Shown here in pieces: positions 45,201-57,300 of a stretch of DNA of 64,000 nt. Numbering within the stretch: the first letter of the stretch is position 1; every line of letters begins with the position of its first letter. The DNA lies in assembly GCA_947652115.1 (NCBI GenBank), contig OX393572.1:3977317-4041316 (forward strand), given 5' to 3'. The position numbers and the translations under genes were made by a program. The notes beneath the pieces are model-generated. The model saw only the letters and a program-made list of their open reading frames with translations, did no database searches and was not told the DNA's origin. Source of the DNA: Blastomussa wellsi. Its lineage: Eukaryota; Cnidaria; Anthozoa; Scleractinia; Plerogyridae.

Positions 45201-48200
45201 CGAAAAATTGAGCGGATTCGCGGATTTCGAAATTGCAGTGGATCACGGATTAGCTGATAATTTTAGCTCGGATTCCGGACTCGGCATGCCATGAAGTTCG
45301 GATCGTTGCATTGGCATATCTTCAGACCCAAACCACCGCTTTACATTAGAACTGCCACAAAAAGAAGCAAAAAGACAAAGCCTCTTTAAAAATTGCCATC
45401 AAAAACAACGTCTGCTGTCCTTTTGGTGAAACTGTTACAAAGAAAGTTTTCAAGGAATGTGGATGTGGATTTGAACGAAAATAATGGCGGATTGACGGAT
45501 TTGTCCAAAAAATAGCACGGATTAGCGGATTCGCGTTCCCCTATTCACCCCCCTCCTTAAAGAACGGTACTGCAAGCTGGACGCCATCTTGAAATGAACC
45601 CGCCCCTTCCTCGTCTCCAGGCGCCGGTCGGTCAAGGCGGGAAAAATCAGGCACAACGCCACGCGAACCGCGCAAAATCAATCCCAAAACACAAAGCGCG
45701 CCTAGTATGACCAAGGAGCGACGCCTGGGGACGAGGCAGAACCCACCCGATAGTACTCGTCGTAGGCGTTAAAGGCCATTTCCAGTCCGTACAGCGCAAT
45801 CTCCGCTTGCAATGTTTATCAAGCCTCACACGACGAAATGTAAACAAACCAAAATAAAAATTAGGGGTAAAAACTTACCTTTTTAGTCATTAGTAACATT
45901 CGATATCCTTTCAAAACAATAATAAAGAGTAGACGAACCTCGACGATATTGTAAACCGACGTTTCAGCTCATTGCAAACTCCCAAACAAAAACGACCCGT
46001 AAAGGCGGACTTCACGTACGCAGTTGCCGAAGTGTAACGTATAAACGAATTCAAAACAGGAATGCAAACAAATCCCGAGACTGCGCAGTACGGACTGGAA
46101 ATGGCCTTTAATTGGCCAAAACACAATAACCCCGTTGCGTCATTATGTTTATGATTTTTGCGTTCCCTCTACAAATAAAAGCAACAAAGTCATAGACACA
46201 GACATAATCATAATCATCAGAAAATGATCGACCATTTTCTGATGATTATGATTATGCCGATCATAAGGGCGCTTATATATGATTGTTGACGTTCAGCGAC
46301 ATGACAGCGTTATGTTCGTGCTTGTGATTACATATGATCCTTATGTCGTTAGTGGGAACTAAGCCTTCCTATCAGTAGGAACTCTGTTATCCGACCAAGA
46401 GAATATGAACTAGAGCGTATTCTTTTGATCCGACTTGTAAGTGTTCTTATTCTTCGAAGCCTGGTCGGACGGATCATGCTCAATGTTGCTTCAAGAGCGC
46501 TTTCTACCTCTTCTTCAGTGTCATTGTCAGGCGCTAGAGATCGTGGGGTTCTGGCATGAGAAATATACTTCCGCCATTTTGTTGTATCATAAAAATTCAC
46601 ATGCTCTGTAAACTTGGCTTAACACACACACACACCACTACAAACAAATATCATTAACAACAAGTCGAGGCCGCTGATTCGGGTAAAATAAAACGTGCTG
46701 GCTAAACATACTAAAAACTTAACACGAAAAATACGCTTGAACGTTTCTCAATCCAGGAAATAAGTGATGTCTAGCCTGGTCATGGGTAAAAGATATTTAT
46801 CCCATTCCCATTTTTTGGCATTCGTTTCCAATCCCCAGTGACCAAATCCCAGTCCCAGTCACCCAAATCCCATTTTCCCATTGCAAAAACAGGCCAATCC
46901 CAGTTCCCATTTTACCCCCTTCAGGACCCTCTATAATACATGGCTTAGGCTTCTTCATTTGCTTTACAAGCATTTGAATTACAAGCATTTTAGGCATCCT
47001 ACTGATGAATGGTTATGGCAATTAGATATTTATTACAGGGGCCAACATTGAGATTGTGGTCTGTCGCCTTTGAATTATGATACAGGTTTTATACGACGCG
47101 GATGAAGACAACGAGAGACGCACAATCGACCTGTCGACTTTTTATCGCGTTTTCTTTTCTCTCGAACTTAAACGCTTCTTGGACTGCTTGGCTCACAATT
47201 GCATCGGTAACTTCTTCATAGAAATGTTTTCTACCCATCTTCAGCGAATTTTGACAAGAGTAAAGCTGACCAAAAACAATAAAACACGCTTTTTCTATGT
47301 TTTATACTCCGATAAAACATGGGTTTTTGACCAATCAGAGCGCGCGCAGGCTCTTATCTATATTATAATCTTCCATAATCAACATGAATTTCCAGAAAGA
47401 GCAAGCTTGTTACCACAGCAGAAAGTCTCTGCACTCTGGACAAATTTGTTCGTCATTAATTAATTTTTGCGAATCAATTTTGTTTCTTTCTAGCATCAGA
47501 ATTTGAGGACACCCAACTTAGAAAAGGACTTCGAATTATTAAAGAAGGTGAGAATCTTCTAGATTATTAAAATTAACACACCAATATAAAATATGATTAA
47601 ACTTTGCGACTATAGAGTCTTCGTGAAAGATAGGCCCGCAATAGGTACAATATACGCCTGTCTTATTGTATTAGAAAGATTTTAACTTTAATCATGTAGA
47701 CTTCAGTTGCGAAGATCTGTTGCAAGTTACTGTTTAATCGCTTTGTTCCTTAATTATGCAATATAATGACAACATTTGAGTCTATTCGTTTTTTTTCTTT
47801 TTGTCATATAGATTTCAATATCGACCACGTTTTGATACCCGAGACGTTACATGTCAGGTTTAGCGACCTATCCGTGGATATAGGTATTTCTTTACCACTT
47901 TTTAAAATAAAAACTCTTCACGTTTTCTCTCAACTTTTGTTTATAACAGGAAAGAGATGATTTGCAGAAGGAGCGTGACAATCTTAGACATGAGTGTGAC
48001 CGCTTACAGTGCGAGCGTGATGCGATGCAGCTCGAGCGTGACACGCTTTTACGAGAGAAAGGAAAGTTACAGGCCGAACTGAATAACAGAAACGACGTTA
48101 TACACCACCTTCAAGATCACGTGGTACGTGACGTAAGTCTGATCGCTATAGAGTCAGAAAAAGGAGTTTCGAAGTTTGGAATTCAACTTTTGGAACTTAG

Positions 48201-48647
48201 GAGTTTTTAATTTTGGGAACAGCTTTAAACTTCAAATAAACAAGTTTATGTATTTAATTTATTCAAAACCGGCCTCATTCCTCATAGTTTCGAAAATATG
48301 TTTTCACTGAAAAACCAAGTGCATTATTATGAAACAAGAATTTCGGGGCAAAATAGAGTTGAAATTTGTGTGAGGTCGCGTTATTTCATGTTTTGAGCGT
48401 GGCTTCTAGGCTAAGTATTGCATCGAAGTGCAGATGTATCCGATAACATCAATCTCTTAAATAATCACTTTAATATTAAATGGTGCATTTCATATTTCCC
48501 TTTCAGACAATGTCAGTTAGTTCACTGGTTGTCAAAGATGATGCCAAATCTTTGTCCATGAAACAAAGGTCAAAGTCCGAAATCCGTCGACCAGCATTCT
48601 ATTTCCCGGATGAGATAACAAAGACAAACGCTTACACCTGTCTATAA
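42208..48647 (+). CDS. Unrecognised four-exon gene: Ser-rich N-terminus, coiled coil, C-terminal PDZ-type ligand
   Basis: Predicted 366 aa from exons 42208-42930, 47494-47547, 47950-48132 and 48507-48647; all are phase 0 and the junctions are GT-AG. Residues 1-241 are disordered-looking and Ser/Arg rich, with VSRESSFSS twice (32-40, 49-57) and RSASEP (149-154), which fits a 14-3-3 mode I site. Residues about 248-317 form a charged coiled coil with repeated ERD/CDRLQ heptads across exons 2-3. The final exon ends NAYTCL, and -T-C-L fits a class I PDZ-binding tail. Exon 3 could instead end at 48123, since both donors keep the frame; GTAAGT at 48133 is the stronger. No enzyme domain is visible. 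The architecture suggests a scaffold or cortical adaptor, by inference only. I do not recognise an orthologue. The start is the first ATG after an in-frame stop at 42169. Confidence 0.68.
44397..44469. mobile_element. Fold-back element (CCAACCTCG...CAAGGTTGG)
   Basis: CCAACCTCGTTCCCAGGGTC and TCATCTTCCC are mirrored by GAGAGACCCTGGGAACAAGG and TTGG. Second member of the 21375-21473 family. Confidence 0.7.
44814..44958. mobile_element. MITE with CTTAGCTCCCACTAGCGACA ends, uninterrupted copy
   Basis: The left end CTTAGCTCCCACTAGCGACA and the right end TGTCGCTAGTAGGAACTAAG form inverted repeats. The interior has AAACATAAGC and ATAATCATAATCATAAAC on the complementary strand. This is the intact reference for the interrupted copy at 45040-46364. 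Confidence 0.75.
45136..45556. mobile_element. Nested element with GGTGAATAGG inverted ends
   Basis: GGAGGTGAATAGGTTTGCGG at the left and TTCCCCTATTCACCCCCCTC at the right are inverted. Repeated GGATT/CGGATT words occur in the ends. The internal 45322-45556 segment matches 41094-41325. Confidence 0.7.
45609..45737 (-). mobile_element. Nested MITE of the CCTCGTCYCCAGGCG family
   Basis: CCTCGTCTCCAGGCGCC at the left and GGCGTCGCTCCTTGG-type ends, read from the right as GCCTCGTCCCCAGGCGTCGC, are inverted repeats. The second copy is at 25230-25345 in the opposite orientation. Confidence 0.7.
45769..46111. mobile_element. Nested TTAA-bounded MITE (AAAGGCCATTTCCAGTCCGT)
   Basis: TTAAAGGCCATTTCCAGTCC and GTAC at the left are mirrored by GTACGGACTGGAAATGGCCT and TTAA at the right: about 24-bp inverted repeats with TTAA edges. 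This is piggyBac-like by its target, on the same logic as 594-982. Confidence 0.75.
46196..46257. repeat. Hairpin ATAATCATAATCATCAGAAA
   Basis: CATAATCATAATCATCAGAA and AATGG pair with CCATTTTCTGATGATTATGA and TTATG around a short loop. It lies inside the split MITE 45040-46364. Confidence 0.7.
46972..47076 (+). repeat. Direct repeat, copy 2 (partner at 16009-16109)
   Basis: Nearly identical to the RGS22 intron 6 copy, differing at a handful of bases over about 100 bp. It lies in intron 1 of the coiled-coil gene. Confidence 0.75.
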
Positions 48648-49122
48648 ACATAGTTTAGTTCCTTTTCGCACTAAGATAAAAGATTGCAAAGCAATGTTTA
48701 CTGTTTAAAGCGCTGAGAGGATTTTTCAAAGAAATGTGCTGTTATCCAGCCAAAAAAGACGAAGTACTCGGGATTGAATTGGTGATGGAAAATGTATAAT
48801 CGACAACTGACCGCATCCTAAACTAATTGTAACTGAATTCGCTTAAAATGTAATCGATCGACAGCCTTCATATAACTTGGAGTGAGGGACACTTTCTTCT
48901 GTTTAGAATTCGCCTTTCTCCCCATTCAGAACTTTGTTTATGCGTGTGTGATGTTATTCATCGGTACTAAATATGCCTTCAGACGGATTACGCTGAAATG
49001 GAAATGGTTGCACACATTGCAGACCTATGAAAAGTCTTGCATGCGTCAACTGTTACTTCAGAGAATACCAAGACAAATCGCAATTGAAGATTTTCTTTCT
49101 TCTTGCAAACTGTCTATATAGC

Positions 49123-49128
49123 AATAAA
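49123..49128 (+). terminator. Candidate polyadenylation signal of the coiled-coil gene
   Basis: First AATAAA found downstream of the 48645-48647 stop codon, about 475 bp later. Confidence 0.4.
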
Positions 49129-49431
49129 TTGACTATTATAAATGTAAATGAAATATTGATTACTTTGAGAATTTAATGGTTACAGACTAAATAAGTCTTT
49201 AATTTTTGAATGGCTTCTCAGCCTCCTATATCACAACGAAAATTATATGATCGGACGGAACATTAAGTGGCATATTATGCCTTCTACACAAGATGGACTA
49301 GTTTGTACATCCACTTAAAACGGGATATTACAGTATAAATGCAATGTAACCACTTGTACGATGCTAAAAATAAAAACTTTTATACTGTAACACACCGATG
49401 ACTGGTTGAGTACCATCTAGGCTGAAGGGCA

Positions 49432-49618
49432 ATTCTCTTCTTGCACAATAACATAATACACCGCTTCTACCCCCCAAAAAATTTGCATAGGCATTGTTTT
49501 AGATTTCCCTTGGGACATCTTCATGTCCCAGGAGAAATTACAAACAATGATTATGTAATTTTTTTTTGGGGGGGGGGGGTAAAAGAGGTGTATTATGGGA
49601 TTTGTGCAAGTAGAGAAT
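49432..49618. mobile_element. MITE with CTTGCACAATAACATAATAC ends
   Basis: CTTGCACAATAACATAATACACC is mirrored by GGTGTATTATGGGATTTGTGCAAG. C-rich and G-rich runs follow each end, and an inner pair is TTGGGACAT/ATGTCCCA. Confidence 0.75.
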
Positions 49619-49823
49619 GAAAGGAAAGATTGAAGGGGAATGTTTGCTTTTTCGATTGTATGCTTTCTTTACGTAGCTTTGCACCTTACTAAGAATTACC
49701 TCGTTACAATGCCACATTCTCCGTTTTTCCCCTTAATTCAACTGTTTACGTACTGAAAGGGAGAAATGACCATCGTAGTGCATTTCTAATTTAAGCAATT
49801 GGAATAAAGAAGCCTGAAAATGG

Positions 49824-49888
49824 CTTCAAGAGGATTAGACCTCCGCGATACCGGTGCGATGCTCTACCAACTGAGCTACGAAGCCACA
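49824..49888 (-). mobile_element. Decayed tRNA-derived repeat
   Basis: On the minus strand GGCTTCGTAGCTCAGTTGGT and AGAGC form the acceptor, D arm and A-box of a tRNA, and the two acceptor strands (GGCTTCG/TGAAGCC) still pair. The T arm is shortened and the anticodon loop lacks the standard T33, so it is not a working tRNA. A SINE remnant or tRNA pseudogene is likely. Confidence 0.6.
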
Positions 49889-50642
49889 CATTGGGAGCGA
49901 CATCAATTTATTGAGTTCATATTTTCCCATGAGGAATGTATCAAAGTACTGGTCCTGCAGACTAGCTGCTCTAGTTAAAATATTGGCCAATAAATTTTGC
50001 CCTTTTGCTATAGTACTACCAGCCTTGCAATCAATTTGGTTTTATAACACTTAGAGAAGTCCAGTACGAGCATTTCTTGATCGAGAGATCCGGCAATAAC
50101 AAGCCAAGCAGTTTTATACTTCGTTACGTGGTCTCCTGTATCCAAACGTGGTACATATGTTTTACCTCTGTGACTTTCCCTCTGTGACTTCCTGTTATCC
50201 CACAGGCGGCCCAAGCTCACGGTGATTTTAAAAAATTAACGTCACTGGTCCAGGAACACCACCAGTTCGCGTTACTCCCCGAATACGCTTCAAAAAGGAT
50301 TGAGGCGCCGCGCGGGCAAACAAAACGGAAGTCAATTTTATACCTTTTGAAACAAAAATCGTAGAGTTCCCATACAAACCCTTGTAAAATCGCTTCTTTA
50401 TAACACACGACACCACTTGAAGGCAAGATTTACGTTAATTATTAAAACTCATTTCATCGTGATTTTGGGCTGCCTATTGTTACCCATATTTGGTTTCCGT
50501 TGTAATTCTCATTGCTTCACTCTGATCAGCTCCGAGTATTCCTCCTTCCTTTCCCATATTCAAATCGCCTCACACTGTCTTTCCATAATTCCCTCAATTC
50601 TTCCCCCGCTTGAAAGACTTTCGAAATACGCCCTTTGCACGA

Positions 50643-50764
50643 CACATGGTACAAAATAACACCCTGCTGGTGAGCAAGCTACGCGCTGGGACATCCAAAA
50701 CAAAGCGACTTCATGTCCCAGAGCGTAACTTGCTCACCAGCGACGTGTTGTTTTGTACCATGTG
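50643..50764. mobile_element. Palindromic element (CACATGGTAC...GTACCATGTG)
   Basis: CACATGGTACAAAATAACAC, GCTGGTGAGCAAGCTACG and CTGGGACAT pair with complements in reverse order at the right, giving a hairpin of about 122 bp. Confidence 0.8.
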
Positions 50765-51322
50765 ACTGGTTCGTGCAAAGGGCCTATTCGAAGGATGTAG
50801 CTGTTCACTGAGGTTTTTCGAGTTTTGATGAATGACTGCCACGTGCCACTTTAATAGCTCGCGTAACTGGCGGGATTGGCGGGTGCGGGTGTGACTTAAC
50901 GGCGGGCACTCGGTCGCGAGATCCCGCCAGCTACGCAGGCTAGTACCACTCGGTTTTAAATTTTCGCGCGCAAATTTCAACCAATCCGAGAAGCGATCGC
51001 GATCCATCTTACGATGGGGAGGCAGGGATGCGGGGTGGTTGAAAGGAAAAATACCTGGTGTGTACAAAGGTACGACCCAGATGAAATTAAAGTGTACCAT
51101 CGTTAATGAGATGTTTCAATAAAAATGACTTTCCCTTTAATAATTGTCTAGATTTGCGTGAATGTGTGGAGAATTGAACGGAGGAAAACTGGACCGAGCT
51201 ATACCAGAGTTCCAATGGGTCCACTACGTGGCGGGAAAGTTCTTCGATCGAACGCGGTAAAAGTTAGAAATCGAAGAAAACATTGCTCGATTTCACTTCT
51301 CTGGGTCCTTTAAATATCCAAA

Positions 51323-54300
51323 ATGCCGGCTGATCGTAAACCAGTGAGGTTTGCTCACAGTGAGGGACACACAGATGTCTGCTACGACGAGAACGGCGAG
51401 TAAGTGGAGCGAATATTTTGTTCATGTTCAATAGCGCGCGTGTGGATGTTGTGAAGTTTTTCTTCACCTTGACTGACGTACGATCGGACATGTTTATCCA
51501 TCAGTGATCGTGTTGCATCAACATGTCTGATCGTTAATAGCTGGTTCTAATTCAAACATTTTCTACCTGCATTTCGCATGAAGAGCAGTATAAGATCATA
51601 TCGAACATTAAACCCGTGTCTACAAAATGGTCGGCAGCCGGTACAGGTTTTTAAATTACCCACGTCAAGCTTGCGATTAATGAAAATTTTGGATCGTCCA
51701 GCCGAGGCTTAAAGCTTAACTATTCTACTTATCAAATATCTGACTCTGTAAGCTTCAATTCTCTAAAGCACCCATGTTGCGCGCAGTTCATAAACATAAG
51801 CGTACTGAAATCTGCATGTATTAACGAGCTTGTTAATTACAACAATCACTAGTATAAAATGTGTACCAAAAGCTTACATTGAAAAAATTTTTTGTGTGCC
51901 CTACACCAGCAAAAATATCATGCCATTTGCAACAGATAATCATTTTAATGCAAACTTGTTCCAGTGCAGGAATATTAATAAACTTTTATTGCCTACCCCC
52001 CCCCCCCTCCCTCCCTGCCACCACCACTCACTTTTCTTTGTTTTGGACTTCCCAGTACAGGAATTATCATAATAAACTTGCCCCTCCCCCATCCCCCAGC
52101 ATAGTGGATTTGTACCAAAAGGCCTAGTATCCTACACCCATGCATGCGTATGACCCTTTCTATAAAGCTAGATGGCTCAATTTCTTACGATATGAAAATT
52201 TGCCGTTAAAACCGCACTTCAGCAATTCCACTTGACCCCCTTTACACTATAAAGAGAGAGTTGTAAGATCAGACACTGGGGGGGGGGGGGGGTAGGCAAA
52301 GGAGGGGGAGAGGGTTATTAATTAAGCAGCGTTATTAATTAAAGTTTTGGAAAACCAAGTGTAAAGAAAATTTGTTGGTCTAACATTCCATACATGTACT
52401 GTACATGTTGACAACATTATAGGTTATTTCACCATATAATACATGTACACCTGTAAAACAATATATTGCCTTTTCATGCATGTAAATTATTGCATCACTG
52501 GTTTTTATAGTTATCTGTTGACTTGTGGCTCAGATGGGGATGTACGTATATACAAAGATTTTAATGACAGCGATCCAGAATCAGTTAGGGCTGGAGATAA
52601 TGTTACTGTTCTAGTAGTAAAGGTAAGACAAAAGAATCCTTGATTGAAAGGCCTACAAAAATTCAAGGCTAAAACTGCTTTTTACTGAGTCAACCAAAGT
52701 TTTATACAAACTACACTGTGCCATTTATTTTTTCTCACAGAATAAGAAAATAGTGACTGCGTCAGATAATTCTGTACAGGCATTCACTTTCCCAGAGGTA
52801 AATATGATTTTTTGTGAATGTTTAATAATGATAGGACTGCTTTTAATTTTCCTCTTTGTTGAGTAAGGATTATTACAATATTGTAGCTCGTTAGGTGATA
52901 AGAAAAGAATTGATCGGTAACTTTTTAGACTTTGTGAGACAATAGGACTAATTATTTTCAGTGGGCCTCAGACTTTCTTAACTCTGCAAAAGAAATTTAG
53001 AGTTTGAGATGGCATTGGGACAAGTTTTAGACTCAAGATGGCAAGACCAGTGTAATTTCTTTGTAATTCTATGATACTTGTACAGTATTAATTATTAAAG
53101 TGTCATTTACCACATTACTTCGTTTCCTGGATTGACAAAATGTTTTAAGTTGTTCCTATGAAAATGAAAAGGCATTAGACAAAAAACATTTACATGTAGC
53201 TAAACATTAGGTGAGTCTGTGTTTTAACAAAATATTTTTAAATGTTATTTTATATGTTATTTTAATACTAGGGTGCTCCTGATGGTATTCTTACCAGGTT
53301 TACTGCAGCTGTCAATCATCTCTGCTTTAACCAATCAGGAAGAGTTTTGGTAGCAGGCTCAAGGTACGCTTAAAGTGAAAACAGTGGACTAGCTAGAAGC
53401 TGGTTAGAATAATTATTATTTTCTTAACATGTAATTCTCTCCCCTCCCCCAGGTTTCCATTTCGTATCTGATTGTCCACTTATCATTGACCAGTCAGATC
53501 CCAGACAATGTCTTGTCCATACTAGCTTTGTTATGTATAAGTTATGTTGCAGTTCTTTGACACTGTTACTGTTGATATAATTTCATAGCGATTTCAACAT
53601 CAAAGTGGTAACTGTCGCAGATGGAAGCCAAAAGATGCTTAAAGATCACCAGGGCCCAGTCTTGAGTGTAACAATGGATCCTAAAGATCAGTATGTTGTA
53701 AGTACAGCTTGAGAGGAAAATTACATTGATGAGCCTGGTTAACATTCTGAGAGAATAAATGAATTGCTGGTAGCTCCAGGACTCCACACTATTAATTTTC
53801 TGTCGCATACAGTGTGATTTGATCACTTTGTTTAGTTTGCTCGATCTTTGGTAATAAAGATGCCCAAACAGACTGACTCATTTTATCCTCTGTGTTGTGC
53901 AGTGAGCGGAATGGTGGGGGATAATTTCAAGTTGTAATACATTTTTTGAGTCCCAAACTTGAAACACATTTTTTTTGTGCTGTTTTAAAAGTCGTGGTAT
54001 TTCTTTTGTGAGAGAAATGGTCACATGCTGTAATGGTTGGCATGATGAACTCCAAAACCAGGTTTGGGATAACGCCCTGACCAGCAAGTCATTGGGTTTC
54101 TCTCTACCCAGGTATCATTCTCGTCCCCAGAGCCGCTTGTCCCTCTTAGCCAGCTGGGCCTTTGCATGATCAACAAGAGGCTCTGGGGACATGCGATCTA
54201 ACAAAGGGAGTCAAATCAAATCAAATCAACTGCATGTTTTAAACTATCTTTCTGACAACAAAGGGATTTAAAATGGCTGATGTGGTTGGACTCCCTTTGT

Positions 54301-57300
54301 CAGGTTCTAGCAGACCCCACAGTCATTCTGTGGCTGAGAATGCCCAGGTGTATAAACAGGTCAGGCATGCATTTTGTTGTGATGTTTGATTTTTTTGGCC
54401 TATCTCATGCTTATCAGGCTTCATCAAGTGGGGATGGTACGGTAAAAATATGGAAGCTGGAGGATCAGGTATGTGACAATTTTCAGAATTTAGTTAAATC
54501 AATTTCTAATTGCCACATTTTTTTTATGTTCAAAATTATGGTCACAGTGATGACTCAGATTTACTAATTTGCAGCATAAAAATAATATCTTACAATGTAT
54601 TTGTAAGTGGCCAGTTTCAGTCTCATCTTCATCATCAATACATGTATATTATTTTTTTTATTCCTAGACTTGCGTGACAACATTACCCATACTTCCCAAA
54701 GTCAATGATGCAAGGTGGGTTAGTAACAAACTTGTAGATGTCTTCATAAATACATGCAAAATTACAATGTTAGCATATCAATCTGAGTATGCTTTTAGAA
54801 AGCCTCAGTTTTGTTACACTCTGAAGTGTCATTCTCGACCTCAGAGGTGGAGATCCTTTTGGTCTAGACCAAGAATTTAGTCCTCTGGCAGCCTCCAACA
54901 GCAAATTCATTGTCAACCTGACTGGCTGAAAATTGCAGAACAAGTACTCTGAGCATGCTCACAATTTGGGGGTGACCAAAGGTCTAGATTTTTGGTGACG
55001 AGAATGGCTGATGCATTTAAATTTATTTTGTAAAACATGTAACACTGGCAAAAAATCAACATTTAGGATAAGGATGAGAGCATACATGTACCATAACAGC
55101 TTAACTTTTATCTGTAAAATTAATAAAAAAATAATTACCATTATTTGGCTTCCCTAGAATCTCAAAGACACTGTGTCGACTTTCCTGGCAGCCAGGAATT
55201 GGCAAGGTATGTGTGCTGTGTTAGGATGTTTGGGAAAAATGTTACAGTGAAGAAAATTACTTTTTTCATTGGTTTATTGTAATATTAAATTTTAATCTGA
55301 CCTACTGATAAAATTGTATTTATTTTAATTAATATTTCTTTGCAGTATTTAGCTGTTCCAGTGGACAAAGCCATCAAGGTACATTTAATATTATTAATGA
55401 CCAACCTTCTGTCCAGTATCCACTAGATCATTGGGAGGCACGATGGTCTAGTGTGCTGGACTTCAGATCAAGTGGCAAGCCTGCAAATAACAGCCGGTCA
55501 TAGGTCATTTGTCCGGCAAATTTCAGGTTTTGACCGGCAAAAGCTTGGTCTGGTCGGACATCCTGACCGGCAGTCTTGATACAGATGAGGGGAAAAGTCA
55601 GTGAACTTTTTTTACATATATCAACCAGTTGATTTTTTGTCCAACCAGACTGGCTTCTTGTCCGGTCAAATTTATCCCTGGCCTGACAAATGACCTCCCT
55701 TTTGACAAATATTATTTGCAGGCTTGAGTGGTCCAGGTTAGTGTATAATTGGGGACCAATGAAATACTGCTGGGGGTAACCCTGTGACGGACTAGCATCC
55801 CATCCAGGCGCGAGTTGACATACTCCTAGTTGCTTCATGCTCAGGAAATCGGGATAAGTTCTGGCCTAATGAGCCTCGAGCATTGCTCGAAATTAGTGGT
55901 TTCCCAGTTGCCTGAGGCAACTAAAACTCCGTTCAGGTAACCAGTTTTTAGGAAAAATAAAGGGCTGGTTGTCTGAGGACAACTTGAATTTTTTTCTAAT
56001 TTTGAGCACTGCAGCTTTAGTCTTGTACACTGACATACTGTAACCTATAATTCTTACTTCTAGATTTATGAACAAGATACCTGGAGAAATGTTTTTAACC
56101 TGGAAAAAGATGGCCACAGTGAGGTATTGATTCAACCCTAAATTGTTTTGTGATCATTATCATCAACACTTCCACCATTTCAGTTGCATTGTGTCCAGTC
56201 TCATCGGTATCCTGTGGTAAAAATAATATAATGATGTTTCTTATCATGATTACAGTTGGTGTCCATAGCTGCATGGTCTCCCTGTGGTAATTACATTGCA
56301 TCTGCCAGTATCAATGGGGAAATGTTTATTTGGAAGGTGTCATCACAAACTGTGATAGAAAGGTACATGAAACACTCAGAAAAATAATTATTAAACAGTG
56401 TTTCTTTTGTAATAAGCTAAGTAAAATAATGTGCATTATATTTCAACGCAGTGTCACTGGCCAGCAGGAATTTAACTTAAGGCCAGTTCATTTGAGATTT
56501 GAGCACAATCATTCCAGCTCTTATACATTGATGGAAAATTGCTGGTACCACTGTTCACCAGTTGATGTTACAATTAAAATAACATCAAACGAATGCCCAA
56601 TCATTGTTGGACAAGTTTTGATTATTTTTAGTTTTTGACATTAAAGATTACAATTACAGAAATGGTATAACCTGTTTTAACACCCTAAATGCTCACATAT
56701 TATAACTCGAAATGAAATTGGTGACCCCCATTTTTATTTTTGAATTTTGATCTGCATGTTACGATGCAATTTTTGGCAAGGTTAAAAAATTATTGGAAGC
56801 AGCTACGACAGTGTTAAGCTGGTTAGTGTTAGCCTTACCCAAAGCAGACTTTTTCATCATGGTCTATCAAAAACACAAAGGTCTTTTAGCTGCAACATTT
56901 TGTAGAACATACTGTAAATGTTTTTGCAGATTATCATGCTCTGAAAAATCAGTTGATAGTCTTCCAGCAATATAATTATGTCAGTTGCTTCAAGTAACCC
57001 TTTTTCCATTTTGTTTGTTAGGATAAATCACGAGAGTGGACAGAAAATCTGTAGTTTGGTGTGGAATCCAAAAGGGAATAAAGAGATTGCATACACTGAT
57101 AATCAGGTAATAGAGAGTGTTTGCTTAGAATATAATTTGGTTTTATCAACTGGGTTGATAATGTGAATTGGCCACCGTAAAGAGATTCAAGAGCTGACAT
57201 TTCGAGCGTTAGCCCTTCGTCGGAGCATGATGGATTTTTTTGTCAAGAATGATGGATTCGTCGGAGCGAAGGGCTAACCTATTTTAAGAACCTTGGTAGC

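Larger units (their letters stand above)
45040..46364. mobile_element. MITE copy split by nested insertions
   Basis: The left part (45040-45128) and right part (about 46256-46364) together match the 145-bp element at 44814-44958 in reverse. The left starts GCTTAGTTCCACTAGCGACA and the right ends TTATGTCGTTAGTGGGAACT. About 1.1 kb of other elements lies between. In intron 1 of the coiled-coil gene. Confidence 0.7.
48648..51322. other. Intergenic region between the coiled-coil gene and WDHD1
   Basis: Holds the 3' UTR of the coiled-coil gene with AATAAA at 49123-49128, two fold-back elements (49432-49618 and 50643-50764) and a decayed tRNA-like repeat (49824-49888). The stretch just before 51323 should contain the WDHD1 promoter, but no clear core element is visible. 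Confidence 0.55.

Noticed and set aside
47086..47208. Candidate exon (VLYDADEDNERRTIDLSTF) for the coiled-coil gene
   Set aside because: It has a plausible AG before and GT after, but joining it forces exon 47494-47547 into a phase that puts a stop in the coiled-coil exon. Skipping it gives continuous heptads.
47812..47883. Candidate 72-bp exon between coiled-coil exons
   Set aside because: Its only open frame is incompatible with the phase-0 exons on either side.
49824..49888. Functional tRNA gene
   Set aside because: T arm shortened and anticodon loop without T33, although the acceptor stem pairs. Treated as a decayed tRNA-derived repeat.
50711..51100. 129-aa minus-strand open frame near the WDHD1 start
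   Set aside because: Overlaps a palindromic element and shows no domain. Probably chance.
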